A DNA stretch of 64,000 nt, taken from the NCBI GenBank assembly GCA_963761525.1, contig CAVXHG010000010.1, positions 124,001-188,000 on the forward strand, written 5' to 3'. Both the position numbers and the translations under genes were made by a program. Shown here piece by piece: positions 27,720-36,332 of this stretch. The notes beneath the pieces are model-generated. The model saw only the letters and a list, made by a program, of their open reading frames with translations, made no database searches and had not been told where the DNA came from. Numbering within the stretch: position 1 is the first letter of the stretch; the number at the start of each line of letters is the position of its first letter. The DNA is from BOG-931 sp963761525 (GTDB lineage: Bacteria; Pseudomonadota; Alphaproteobacteria; Rhizobiales; Xanthobacteraceae).

Positions 27720-28871
27720 TCAGACCTTGATTTCAGCAACGTCGACCCAGCGTCGCTCGCGCCAGCTTTGCAGCGCACACTCGGCAAGCTGCACGCCCTT
27801 GGCGCCTTCCAGCAGCGTGTATCTGTATGGCGCATCCTCGCAGACATGCCGAATGAACATTTCCCACTGCTCCTTGAAGCCGTTCTCGTACACAGTGTTG
27901 TCGGGCACACGCTGCCAGTCGGCATAAAAATCGTGGGTCCGCTTCTCATCCGGATTCCATACCGGCCGCGGCGTCGCCTGACGTGGCTGGATCATGCATT
28001 CGCTAAGGCCCGCGATTGCTGAGCCGTGCGTGCCGTCGACCTGAAATGTGACGAGATCGTCGCGGTAGACGCGCGTTACCCAAGACATATTCATATGAGC
28101 GATTACGCCACCTTTGAGACGGAAGGTGGCATAGGCGGAATCGTCGGCAGTTGCTTTGTACTTATCGCCACGCTCGTCCCAACGTTCGGGTATATCGGTG
28201 GTGCCGAGGCACGTCAGGCTCTCAACCTCACCGAAGAGGTTATCGAGCACGTAGCGCCAGTGACAAACCATGTCGAGGATGATGCCGCCGCCGTCCTCCG
28301 CTCGGTAGTTCCACGATGGCCGCTGCGCTTCCTGCCAGTCACCTTCAAATACCCAGTAACCGAACTCGCCGCGCACCGAAAGCATTCGACCAAAGAAACC
28401 GGAATCGCGCAGTACACGCAGTTTCTTCAGCCCCGGTAGAAACAGTTTGTCCTGCACAGTGCCATGTTTGACGCCGCGGGCATTGGCGAGCCTCAGCACC
28501 CGCACCGCTTCCGCGAGATTGGTGGAAATCGGCTTCTCGCAATAGATGTGCTTGCCGGCCTCGATAGCCTTGGTCAGGAGATCCGGTCGGGCCTGAGTTG
28601 TGGCAGCGTCAAAGAAGATGCTGTCGTTCTTGTCGGCGAACGCCTTATCGAGATCGGTTGTCCAGCGCGGGACACTGAAGCTCTTGGCAAGCCGCTCGAC
28701 CTTCCCAGCGTCGCGACCGACAAGGATCGGGTCCGGCATGACACGGTCACCATTGCCCAACACGACGCCGCCCTGGTCGCGGATCGCGATAATCGAACGG
28801 ATCAGATGCTGATTGAGGCCCATGCGGCCCGTGACGCCATTCATGATCAGGCCGATACGCTGTGTCGTCAT
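27720..28871 (-). CDS. Gfo/Idh/MocA-family oxidoreductase
   Basis: A 383-residue NAD(P)-dependent dehydrogenase. IGLIMNGVTGRMG near residues 6-18 is a Rossmann loop (GxxGxxG). AIEAGKHIYCEKPIS near 90-105 is the EKP motif that carries the conserved lysine, and GGIILDMVCHWRYVLDNLFGEV near 190-210 places the catalytic Asp/His region. The ATG at 28871 follows AGGGGAG; the upstream 19 residues of the open frame are dropped. It is followed 12 bases later by the DUF993 gene and preceded by the FAD oxidoreductase. Such enzymes oxidise hydroxyls of sugars, inositols or amino-sugars. Confidence 0.9.
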   Translation of the reverse strand: MTTQRIGLIMNGVTGRMGLNQHLIRSIIAIRDQGGVVLGNGDRVMPDPILVGRDAGKVERLAKSFSVPRWTTDLDKAFADKNDSIFFDAATTQARPDLLTKAIEAGKHIYCEKPISTNLAEAVRVLRLANARGVKHGTVQDKLFLPGLKKLRVLRDSGFFGRMLSVRGEFGYWVFEGDWQEAQRPSWNYRAEDGGGIILDMVCHWRYVLDNLFGEVESLTCLGTTDIPERWDERGDKYKATADDSAYATFRLKGGVIAHMNMSWVTRVYRDDLVTFQVDGTHGSAIAGLSECMIQPRQATPRPVWNPDEKRTHDFYADWQRVPDNTVYENGFKEQWEMFIRHVCEDAPYRYTLLEGAKGVQLAECALQSWRERRWVDVAEIKV

Positions 28872-28940
28872 CTCGCACTCCCCTATTGATAAACCGCGAC
28901 GTCCACCCAATTTGCAAAGAGATCGCACACCATCATTATG

Positions 28941-30548
28941 TCATATGCGTCCCAAGTGATCGCCTAACGGCGGCGGCATCCAGTCGGCCTTCAGACCAAG
29001 CTCAGCCATGATGACCTGCGTCGCATTGTAGCCGGGTAAACCGGTGATGTTGCCGCCGGGATGACTGCTCGATCCGCAAAGATAGAGACCGGGCAGATGG
29101 GTGCGGTAGCGGCCGGCACCGGCAAATGGCCGGTGGTAACCGATCTGGCCGTCGGTAAAGGCGCCGATCAAGAGATCGCCCTCACGCATGTTCGGAAGCG
29201 ACCGCTCGACATCGAGCGGCGAGCGTGTAAAACCGTCAATCACCGCGTCGGCGAGATTGGGCGCGTGCTTCTGCCAAAGCCCGAGCATGGCGCGGCCATG
29301 CTCATCGCGCGCGCCATCCCAATTCAGCGCGTCGCCATTAAGTCGGTAGGGCAACTTTTCCCACATGAACGCGGTGTGCTGGCCCGCCGGCGCCTGGGTC
29401 GGGTCGAATAATGTCGGGCAAGCTCCCCACATGATCGTCGGTGGAATGGTCCCGGCTTCGTGATGGCGGATCAGCTCAGAAAATTGGTCGACATGATCGA
29501 GCCCCATAACCACCATGAAGCCGCGATCGAGCTCAGGACGCGTGGCAGCGACCGAGTAGTGGGGTGGCTCGCGAAGATTGAGGTTGAGCGCAAACAACGG
29601 CGCGATGAGATTGTACTTGAAGGCGTCAGCTTGATCGCGGACCGCCGCAGGTAGATGCGCCTCGTCGAGCAATCCGAGGTAGGTCTGTTGCGGATTGAGC
29701 GATGATACGACACCATACCGCGCGCGGATGATTTCGCCGTCAGCGGTTTCGATTCCAACAGCGCGCCCATTCTCGACGACGATGCGATGTGGTTCGGTGC
29801 TCGTCCGGATCGCACCGCCGGCCTCGCTTACGGCGGATTCAAGCGCGCGCGCCAGTGCGGCGGAGCCACCGCGCGACATCTGGGCCTTCGACGGCTGCGC
29901 CAGGAGTGCCGCGATATGATGGCCGAAACCGCGGATGCGGACGTCGACCTCGCGCAGCCCGTTGAAGAAAAGCAATCCCGCCTTGATGGTCGGGTGCTCG
30001 AACTCCCGCTCTACGAATTCCAGCGGCGATAGCGCGCTCACCTCAAGCAGGCGGCGGCCGTAGGTGCTGCGATTGAGGATGGCGCGGCGTTCGTCCGGCG
30101 GTAGCGGTGGCGATTGCGCCTCCGGACGCAAAATCTTCGTAACGATCGGAGCAAATTCCTCGTACCAGCGCCGTAGCGTCGCTGCGTCGCGCCGGCTGAA
30201 TTGGGCAAAAGATTCCGCGGTACGCTCGAAGTCGGTCCACCATTCGAGGGTACGACCGTCCTTCGTCAACAGCACGACGTTGAGTTCGGGCTCGATATAG
30301 TCCGCGCCATGCCTCTTGAGCTCAAGATCGGCGTACCAAGGCATCGCGGTGATCGCGCGGTGGAAGAAGGCATGTGTGTTGTGAAGAAAACCCGGGTAGC
30401 GCGGATCCTCGATTGTGGTCAGCCCGCCGCCGGCCATCGGCGCACGGTCCACGGCGAGGACTTTGAGGCCGGCCTTGCAGAGATAAGCCTGAAGGACGAG
30501 CCCGTTGTGGCCCGCACCGAGCACGATGAAATCGTAATCGTCCGCCAT
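28941..30548 (-). CDS. NAD(P)/FAD-dependent oxidoreductase, phytoene-desaturase-like
   Basis: A 535-residue flavoprotein of the carotenoid-isomerase/phytoene-dehydrogenase-like superfamily. DFIVLGAGHNGLVLQAYLCKAGLKVLAVD (about 5-33) is the FAD dinucleotide fold, followed by MAGGGLTTIEDPRYPGFLHNTHAFFH. MSRGGSAALARALESAVSEAGGAIRT (about 223-248) is the second nucleotide-contact region and GLYLCGSSSHPGGNITGLPGYNATQVIMAELG the C-terminal FAD signature. No carotenoid genes are nearby, so a soluble catabolic dehydrogenase or isomerase is more likely. It starts 25 bases after the MetE-like gene. Confidence 0.9.
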   Translation of the reverse strand: MADDYDFIVLGAGHNGLVLQAYLCKAGLKVLAVDRAPMAGGGLTTIEDPRYPGFLHNTHAFFHRAITAMPWYADLELKRHGADYIEPELNVVLLTKDGRTLEWWTDFERTAESFAQFSRRDAATLRRWYEEFAPIVTKILRPEAQSPPLPPDERRAILNRSTYGRRLLEVSALSPLEFVEREFEHPTIKAGLLFFNGLREVDVRIRGFGHHIAALLAQPSKAQMSRGGSAALARALESAVSEAGGAIRTSTEPHRIVVENGRAVGIETADGEIIRARYGVVSSLNPQQTYLGLLDEAHLPAAVRDQADAFKYNLIAPLFALNLNLREPPHYSVAATRPELDRGFMVVMGLDHVDQFSELIRHHEAGTIPPTIMWGACPTLFDPTQAPAGQHTAFMWEKLPYRLNGDALNWDGARDEHGRAMLGLWQKHAPNLADAVIDGFTRSPLDVERSLPNMREGDLLIGAFTDGQIGYHRPFAGAGRYRTHLPGLYLCGSSSHPGGNITGLPGYNATQVIMAELGLKADWMPPPLGDHLGRI

Positions 30549-30573
30549 GCGGAGACCTATTGTCTACAATCGT

Positions 30574-31581
30574 TCAACGGCGCGATTCATAAAGATCGCG
30601 TCCGGCAACGAGGGCGCGTATTTTGCCGTCGGCGATCGTGCGCTTGAGCATCCAGAAACCGCAATCGGGATGAATATATTTGATTCGACCTGGGCCCAGG
30701 ACCTTCTCCGCGCGTTCGAGCCCACGCGCGATCGCGTCGGCGGATTCGATGACCGTCGATTTGACATCAACAACGCCGAGCCCGATGCCGATCTCAGGTC
30801 GCAAATCGCGGAGCACAGCAAGTTCGTCAGCCGGCCGATGGGCCGTTTCGAGTATGACGTGATCGGCATGGAGCGCATTGAGATAGGACAAGAGTTGAGC
30901 CCAAGCGCCCCTCTGAATTGATTGGCCGCCGTAATTGCCGAAGCACAAGTGAACCGCAGGCACCGTTTGCACAGCGTCCAGGACCCGGTTAATCGCGGAA
31001 GCCGCCCAAGACCATTCGTCCGGATTGCCCGGCACATTCGCTTCGTCGATCTGCACGACATCGGCGTCGAGGTGGCGCACCTGCTCGGCGAGCGCATCAG
31101 CGATGGCCATCGCCAAGTCGGGCGTACTCTTGTAGTGATTATCCACCAGCGTCTTGGCCAGCATGTGCGGCCCGGTCAGAGTGAATTTCAAGGGCCTCGT
31201 CGCGAGGCTCTTCGCTCGTGCGCAGGCCTGCGGCAAATCGAGGTAGCCGGAGCCGATCGGCCCCTCGACCACGGCCGGTGGCCGCGTTCGAAAGCCCATG
31301 CCGCGCTGCGCCCGATAAGTGACGAGTTCGTCGAATGTCACTGCGGTACGAATGCCCGCAAGCGGCCGCACGAAATATTCGATCATACCGTTGGTCTCGG
31401 GATGATTGATGTCAAAGCGATACAGCTCTCCGTCGCATACGATATCGATGCCGGCCTTTTCCTGGGTGTGCAGGACCACCCGTGTCGCATCGGCCAGGGC
31501 CTGTTCCGACGGCAGCGCGGTCAGCCAGTCTGGAACAGGGTACGAGCCCACTACGGTCGTCTTGATCCTGGACTCCGTCAT
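30574..31581 (-). CDS. MetE-like (cobalamin-independent methionine synthase II family) protein
   Basis: A 335-residue protein matching the C-terminal catalytic domain of MetE, without the N-terminal domain. TTVVGSYPVPDWL (about 8-20), CDGELYRFDINHPETNGMIEYF (about 49-70), FTLTGPHMLAKTLVDN, VVQIDEANVPGNPDEW and VHLCFGNYG are family segments; ILETAHRP and YIHPDCGFWMLKR give zinc-site Glu, His and Cys. Short stand-alone members are often methyl- or thiol-transfer or C-S lyase enzymes rather than methionine synthases. It opens the minus-strand operon, and the candidate TetR operator lies 70 bases upstream. Confidence 0.88.
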   Translation of the reverse strand: MTESRIKTTVVGSYPVPDWLTALPSEQALADATRVVLHTQEKAGIDIVCDGELYRFDINHPETNGMIEYFVRPLAGIRTAVTFDELVTYRAQRGMGFRTRPPAVVEGPIGSGYLDLPQACARAKSLATRPLKFTLTGPHMLAKTLVDNHYKSTPDLAMAIADALAEQVRHLDADVVQIDEANVPGNPDEWSWAASAINRVLDAVQTVPAVHLCFGNYGGQSIQRGAWAQLLSYLNALHADHVILETAHRPADELAVLRDLRPEIGIGLGVVDVKSTVIESADAIARGLERAEKVLGPGRIKYIHPDCGFWMLKRTIADGKIRALVAGRDLYESRR

Positions 31582-31650
31582 TAATCGCTCCGAATGGCAG
31601 GGGTGGTGATCGCGCCTTGCTGTATCAGCGCGGGCTTATTAAGGTCAGCT

Positions 31651-31670
31651 AAGTATCCAACTGGTTACTT
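31651..31670. promoter_or_regulatory. Candidate TetR-family operator (site 1)
   Basis: AAGTATCCAACTGGTTACTT is a 20-base near-palindrome with 8 of 10 pairs matching. It lies centrally in the divergent gap: 70 bases from the MetE-like start and 73 from the epimerase start. Its complement contains GTAACCAGTT, identical to the core of the site at 34752 next to the TetR gene. Confidence 0.6.
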
Positions 31671-31743
31671 GCGGCGTCAATCGTCACAAACGACATGAAA
31701 GTGTTGTTGCCGCGATCCTCTCGAAATAGAGCTGGCCGAACGC

Positions 31744-32799
31744 ATGCCACTTCAGACAACCTCAGGGTCCGACGTAGCTACATGGCCGGATCGTTTCGAC
31801 GACGAAGATCACCTCGAAGACTTTATGACGACGCCGTCGCCCGCGCTCATCGCGGCACTACGCGACGTCGGCGGCGACCTGATGATTCTCGGCATTGGCG
31901 GAAAAATGGGGCCGACGCTCGCTCGTCTCGCGCGCCGTGCAGCGCCAGATCGGCGCATTTTCGGTGTTGCGCGCTTTAGCGAGCCAGGACTGCGCGAAAA
32001 ACTTCAATCATGGGGCATCGACTGCATCGCCGCTGACCTTCTTGAGCGCGAAGCAATCGCACGTCTGCCCAAAGCACCGAACGTTATCTTCATGGCGGGG
32101 CGAAAATTCGGCACCACCGGGCGTGAAGACCTCACTTGGGCGATGAATACGCTGGTCCCGGCGAAGGTTGCGGAGGCGTTCAAGGCATCACGCATCGTCG
32201 CGTTCTCGACCGGCAACGTCTATCCCCTCGTCAATGTCATGCACGGCGGCGCGACTGAGGCGACTGCGCCCAACCCGCGCGGCACTTATGCAAATTCCTG
32301 CGTTGGGCGCGAGCGTATGTTCGAATATTTCTCGCGTCTCCATGGCACGCCTGGACGCCTCATTCGATTGAATTACGCAATCGACATGCGTTATGGCGTG
32401 TTGCACGACGTGGCGCAGAAGGTTTTGACGGATCGCGACGTCGACATCAGCGTTGGCCACGCGAATGTTATCTGGCAGGGCGATGCCAACAGTATGGTGC
32501 TCCGCGCGTTGGGTCAGTGCACCACGCCTACCCAGGCCCTCAATATCAGTGGCCCGGAAACGTTGAGCATTCGCGCTGTCGCCGACGCCTTCGGGCAACG
32601 TTTCGGCAAGTCAGCACGCTTTACCGGCAGCGAAGCGAGCACGGGCTGGCTTATCAATTCAGCCGAAGCGCATCGGCTGTTCGGCTATCCGACCGTTCCC
32701 CTCGGCCAAATGATCGACTGGGTCGCGGATTGGGTCAGCCGCGGACTCCGTAGCCTTGGCAAGGAAACTCACTACGATAGCAGCGATGGCAACTTCTGA
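31744..32799 (+). CDS. NAD-dependent epimerase/dehydratase-like protein
   Basis: A 351-residue extended-SDR-fold protein. LMILGIGGKMGPTLARLARRA (about 42-62) is the NAD loop. FSTGNVYPLV (about 155-165) holds the catalytic serine region. In the active-site position GTYANSCVGRERMFEYFS the usual YxxxK lysine is replaced, leaving Tyr with Cys four residues on, so classical epimerase chemistry is doubtful. The start at 31744 is taken since DEDHLEDFM precedes a conserved block; ATG at 31825 is an alternative. It overlaps the GNAT gene by 14 bases and is divergent from the MetE-like operon. Confidence 0.85.
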   Translation: MPLQTTSGSDVATWPDRFDDEDHLEDFMTTPSPALIAALRDVGGDLMILGIGGKMGPTLARLARRAAPDRRIFGVARFSEPGLREKLQSWGIDCIAADLLEREAIARLPKAPNVIFMAGRKFGTTGREDLTWAMNTLVPAKVAEAFKASRIVAFSTGNVYPLVNVMHGGATEATAPNPRGTYANSCVGRERMFEYFSRLHGTPGRLIRLNYAIDMRYGVLHDVAQKVLTDRDVDISVGHANVIWQGDANSMVLRALGQCTTPTQALNISGPETLSIRAVADAFGQRFGKSARFTGSEASTGWLINSAEAHRLFGYPTVPLGQMIDWVADWVSRGLRSLGKETHYDSSDGNF

Positions 32800-33664
32800 T
32801 CATGCTTTGCCTTCGGGCATAGCCGCGCGACCGTTATTCGAGAGCGATTTGAATTCGGCACTGGCCTTGTCCCAGGAAGCCGGCTGGAATCAAGTGGCCG
32901 CCGATTGGCGGATTTTTCTCGAACTGGGCAGCGTGACTTGCCTCACGCGCGGCGATGGGCCGCCGATCGCAACTGCGGCCACCCTGCCTTACGATGGCAG
33001 TTTTGCCTGGATCAGCACAGTACTCGTCACCGCGGCCGAGCGGCGTCAAGGCCTCGCACGATGGCTGATGCGCCATTGCGTTGAAGAATTGTTGGCGCGC
33101 AAGCTCGTGCCAGTGCTCGATGCAACGCCTGCCGGACGTACTGTCTATGTCGGGCTTGGCTTCAATGACTGCTGGCCGATGCATCGGCTGGTCGGCCGTA
33201 CGGTTCGAACGCCGCCAGCGATGAGCAACGCGGTGGCAGTGCGCGCGCTCACAGCGCACGATTGGCCGCAAGTCATCGCTTATGACACGGCCGTCTTCGG
33301 CGCGGAGCGTAACGCACTGCTACGCCGCCTGGCCGACCGCTTGCCCAATGCGGCGCTCGTTGCCGAGCGCGGCGGTCGAATTGCCGGTTTCCTGCTCGGC
33401 CGCGACGGCCGCGTCATGAGTCAGCTCGGCCCCTTGGCGGCAGACGACGATGCCGTTGCAAGCGCGCTTCTGGCGCATGCCATCACCGTCACACCGGCAC
33501 CGCTGACCGTCGACGTTCCCGATCGCCACGCAGGCCTCCACGATTGGCTGGCCACGCTCGGCTTTACCGCGGAGCGGCTGTTGACCCGTATGGTCTATGG
33601 AACGCACGTGGCTTTTGACGATAGTGCACGGCTGTTCGCCATCGCCGGGCCTGAACTCGGCTGA
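32786..33664 (+). CDS. GNAT-family N-acetyltransferase
   Basis: A 292-residue protein with tandem GNAT-like halves. The first half has WISTVLVTAAERRQGLARWLMRHCVEELL (about 73-101), whose RRQGLA is the acetyl-CoA pyrophosphate loop (Q/RxxGxG/A). The second half, from about 155, carries a YDTAVFGAERNALLRRLADRLPN block typical of the C-terminal domain of these long GNATs. The ATG at 32786 lies inside the epimerase end, so the genes are translationally linked; the upstream TTG at 32756 is less likely. It ends 14 bases before the convergent ABC receptor gene. Acceptor amine unknown. Confidence 0.85.
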   Translation: MATSDHALPSGIAARPLFESDLNSALALSQEAGWNQVAADWRIFLELGSVTCLTRGDGPPIATAATLPYDGSFAWISTVLVTAAERRQGLARWLMRHCVEELLARKLVPVLDATPAGRTVYVGLGFNDCWPMHRLVGRTVRTPPAMSNAVAVRALTAHDWPQVIAYDTAVFGAERNALLRRLADRLPNAALVAERGGRIAGFLLGRDGRVMSQLGPLAADDDAVASALLAHAITVTPAPLTVDVPDRHAGLHDWLATLGFTAERLLTRMVYGTHVAFDDSARLFAIAGPELG

Positions 33665-33678
33665 ATCGGAGCGCCGTC

Positions 33679-34680
33679 TCAGTTGCTGAACGGGACGTCC
33701 TTCATCTTGATCGACTTGTCGAGAAAGGTGTTGGTGTAAGCGCCGCTGACATCGAACGATTTTTCGACGCCGACGTATGTCTTTACCAGATTGTAGGTGT
33801 CGTCCATGCGCTTCGGATCGAACCAGCCGAGCGCCACGGACTGCGAGGTATTGTCGCTCATAAGCTGCTCGACCTCATGCCAGTTGACCATCTGGCTATC
33901 GATCTGCAGACCGGAATTGGCCTCGACCAACGCTTCAACGCACGGCTTTGCATCGGCCACGCAAGCCGCGAATGCTTTTTGCGTCACTTTGACAAAAGCG
34001 GCCACCGTATCGCGGTGCGCTTTCAGGTAGGCGCCGTTGACGACGATCGAGTTACCGTAGGGATCGACCCCGGCATCCTTCCACGCCAAATAACCCATGT
34101 CGCTACCGAGCTGACCTTTATAGGTGTGATGTTCATTGTAGAACTCGGTTACTGCGTCGACCGCGCCGGATTTGAGCGCTGCGAGCTTTGCGCCAGGCCC
34201 AACATTCACCCAAGTCACTGAATTCGGATCGACATCATTGGCCTTAGCCAATGCCGGCCAGAGCGACCGCGCCGCATCCCCTGGCGGGTTACCAATTTTT
34301 TTTCCGGCGAGATCCTTGACCGATTTGATGCCCGAACTCTTGAGCCAATAGAAACCGCCGGGATAATTGGCATACACATTCATGATCGCGGTTTCGTCGG
34401 CACCTTTGCCGATGGCAACGAGGACAGTTGTCATATCGGCAAGGCCAAAGGTATTGGCACCGGCGCCGGCGGCTTGAGCCGCCACCATCGAGCCTTTGCC
34501 TTGGAGCAACGTGAGATCGACGCCGGCGTCTTTGTACCAGCCCATCTTCTGCGCATAGTAATAAGGCGCATGATCGCCGCCGGCGACCCAGTTGAGCAGA
34601 AAGCTCACAAACTCGTTGGCATGAACTGCGCCGGAAAAACCGAAACAGGCGATCGCGACGACGGAAAACTTCAGTTTCAT
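33679..34680 (-). CDS. ABC transporter substrate-binding protein, NMT1/THI5-like
   Basis: A 333-residue periplasmic receptor. The ATG at 34680 opens into a signal peptide (MKLKFSVVAIACFGFSGAVHA); the longer frame from 34731 lacks signal character. VSFLLNWVAGGDHAPYYYAQKMGWYKDAGVDLTLLQGKGS resembles pyrimidine-precursor or riboflavin-type receptors of this fold, and YGNSIVVNGAYLKAHRDTVAAFVKVTQKAF is the C-lobe. It is divergent from the TetR gene; the permease and ATPase of the same importer lie beyond that gene, so the system is split across a regulatory region carrying a candidate operator. Confidence 0.9.
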   Translation of the reverse strand: MKLKFSVVAIACFGFSGAVHANEFVSFLLNWVAGGDHAPYYYAQKMGWYKDAGVDLTLLQGKGSMVAAQAAGAGANTFGLADMTTVLVAIGKGADETAIMNVYANYPGGFYWLKSSGIKSVKDLAGKKIGNPPGDAARSLWPALAKANDVDPNSVTWVNVGPGAKLAALKSGAVDAVTEFYNEHHTYKGQLGSDMGYLAWKDAGVDPYGNSIVVNGAYLKAHRDTVAAFVKVTQKAFAACVADAKPCVEALVEANSGLQIDSQMVNWHEVEQLMSDNTSQSVALGWFDPKRMDDTYNLVKTYVGVEKSFDVSGAYTNTFLDKSIKMKDVPFSN

Positions 34681-34751
34681 GATCGGGCTCCCGCAACGTC
34701 GACCCGACAAGAGCTGGATCTCATCGCTCATTGCAGGCGAGCAGAGAATTC

Positions 34752-34771
34752 TTGTAACCAGTTAGTTACAT
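34752..34771. promoter_or_regulatory. Candidate TetR-family operator (site 2, next to the regulator gene)
   Basis: TTGTAACCAGTTAGTTACAT is a near-palindrome (outer TGTAAC and GTTACA match perfectly). It ends 21 bases before the TetR start and lies 72 bases from the divergent receptor start. It shares GTAACCAGTT with the complement of site 1. Placement suits autoregulation. Confidence 0.65.
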
Positions 34772-34792
34772 AAATAAAAGATAAAGAGCACC

Positions 34793-35452
34793 ATGGAGGC
34801 TGTCAACTCACGCGCCAGACGCCCCGGGCCAGGATTACGCCGCCGGCGGCCCGACGCGACCCGGCGTCGCATCATGGCGGCGGCAACGTCGGAGTTTGCC
34901 GCCAAGGGTCTGGCCGGCGCCCGGGTGGACGAGATCGCCGATCGCGCGCGTGTCAGCAAGCGGATGCTTTACCACTACTTCGGTCACAAGGAAGCGCTGT
35001 GGCTCGCCGTCCTCGAACAGGCTTATCTTCACATTCGCAGCGAGGAACGCGAGCTTGACGTCAGCCGGCTATCACCCGTCGCCGGCATGCGGCGCCTCAT
35101 TGAATTCACGATCGCCTACGTCCAATCTCATCCGGAATTCATATCGCTGCTTCACGGCGAGAATCTGCATCGAGCAAAATATCTGCGCCGGTCGCGGAAA
35201 GTTCGCGAGATGCACACTTCCCTTCTAGGCGTGATCGCCGATCTGCTAAAGCGCGGGCGCCGCGACGGCGTATTTCGTAACGGGATCGATCCGGCCGAGC
35301 TCTATATCACGATCGCCGCAATTGGTTTTTTTTACTTCTCGAATATTCATACGCTGTCGACAATCTTCGGGCGCAACTTCAATTCCGCCCCGGCGCGAAA
35401 AAAACATCTGGAGCATGCACGAAACGTCGTGCTGGGGTTCCTTAGACCATGA
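34793..35452 (+). CDS. TetR-family transcriptional regulator
   Basis: A 219-residue regulator. After a basic lead (residues 1-25), ATRRRIMAAATSEFAAKGLAGARVDEIADRARVSKRMLYHYFGHKEALWLAVLEQAY is a textbook TetR helix-turn-helix and helix 4. The rest is an all-helical effector and dimer domain. The family usually represses adjacent genes and releases DNA on ligand binding. Two palindromic sites nearby point to control of its own unit, the receptor gene, and the divergent operons around 31.6 kb. The permease gene follows 73 bases downstream. Confidence 0.93.
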   Translation: MEAVNSRARRPGPGLRRRRPDATRRRIMAAATSEFAAKGLAGARVDEIADRARVSKRMLYHYFGHKEALWLAVLEQAYLHIRSEERELDVSRLSPVAGMRRLIEFTIAYVQSHPEFISLLHGENLHRAKYLRRSRKVREMHTSLLGVIADLLKRGRRDGVFRNGIDPAELYITIAAIGFFYFSNIHTLSTIFGRNFNSAPARKKHLEHARNVVLGFLRP

Positions 35453-35525
35453 CCGCGATGATGCAACTCTATCCCAAACTGAGCGACGGTTCATTCGTAT
35501 TCGCCAACCGATGTTGCTGGTCGTC

Positions 35526-36324
35526 ATGACTGTTCAGCCGTCTGACACGAGCGATCGAAAGATATCCGCTGACGCAGTACGCCGCTATGCGCTGGCGATC
35601 CTGGCACACGTGGCGCTCATCGCGGCTTGGTACATCTTTGTTGCCTACGGACATGTGCCGTCCTTTGTGATGCCGTCACCAATCGCCACGATCGCTACAC
35701 TTGGCGGCAAAAATTATGGCTGGATCGACAATACACTGGTGACCGCCAGCGAGATTTTTGGCGGCTATTTCCTTGCCGTTTTCGTCGGCGTGATTATTGC
35801 CATCGTTTTCTCCTGGTCGAGAACGGCGGAAGATGCAGTCATGCCCTTGCTTGTTAGCCTGAACATGATTCCAAAAGTCGCGCTGGGTCCACTTATTCAT
35901 CGTCTGGTTCTCGTACGGAATATTTCCGAATACGATCATCGCATTCTCGATCAGTTTTTTCCCAATCCTCCTTAATACCGTTCGCGGCTTTAGGGAGGTT
36001 GAGCCTGAGCTGCTCGAGCTCGTGCGTTCGTTACGCAGCTCGAAGTGGCAAACTTTTACCAAAATCCAACTGCCAAGCGCATTGCCTTACATTTTCTCCG
36101 GCATGAAGGTTGGCGCAATCCTGGCGGTTGCGGGCGCGATCGTCGGCGAATTTCTCGGGTCGTCGCGCGGACTGGGCTATCTGATGCTTCAGGTTCAGGT
36201 TACGCTCGACACTGCCGCAATGTTCATGGCGGTGATCCTGATCACCGTTATCGGCGTTATGCTTTACGGCATGGTGGTTGGACTTGAGCGGCTTGTGATC
36301 GTTCGCGATGCTCGGATTCAATAG
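35526..36324 (+). pseudogene. ABC transporter permease (SsuC/TauC type), broken by a frameshift
   Basis: The first frame, from ATG 35526, gives a normal permease N-terminal half (AILAHVALIAAWYIFVAYGHV, FVMPSPIATIATL, MPLLVSLNMIPKVALGPL). It then garbles from about 35895 and stops at 35975. Reading on in the next frame from about 35896 restores FIVWFSYGIFPNTIIAF, FREVEPELLELVRSLRSSKWQTFT, the EAA coupling loop, and ends at 36324. Removing one base near 35895 yields about 265 residues, normal for the family. The ATPase gene follows after 8 bases. Without the permease this importer would be dead, so an assembly error should be excluded first. Confidence 0.85.
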
Positions 36325-36332
36325 GCCCAGCC

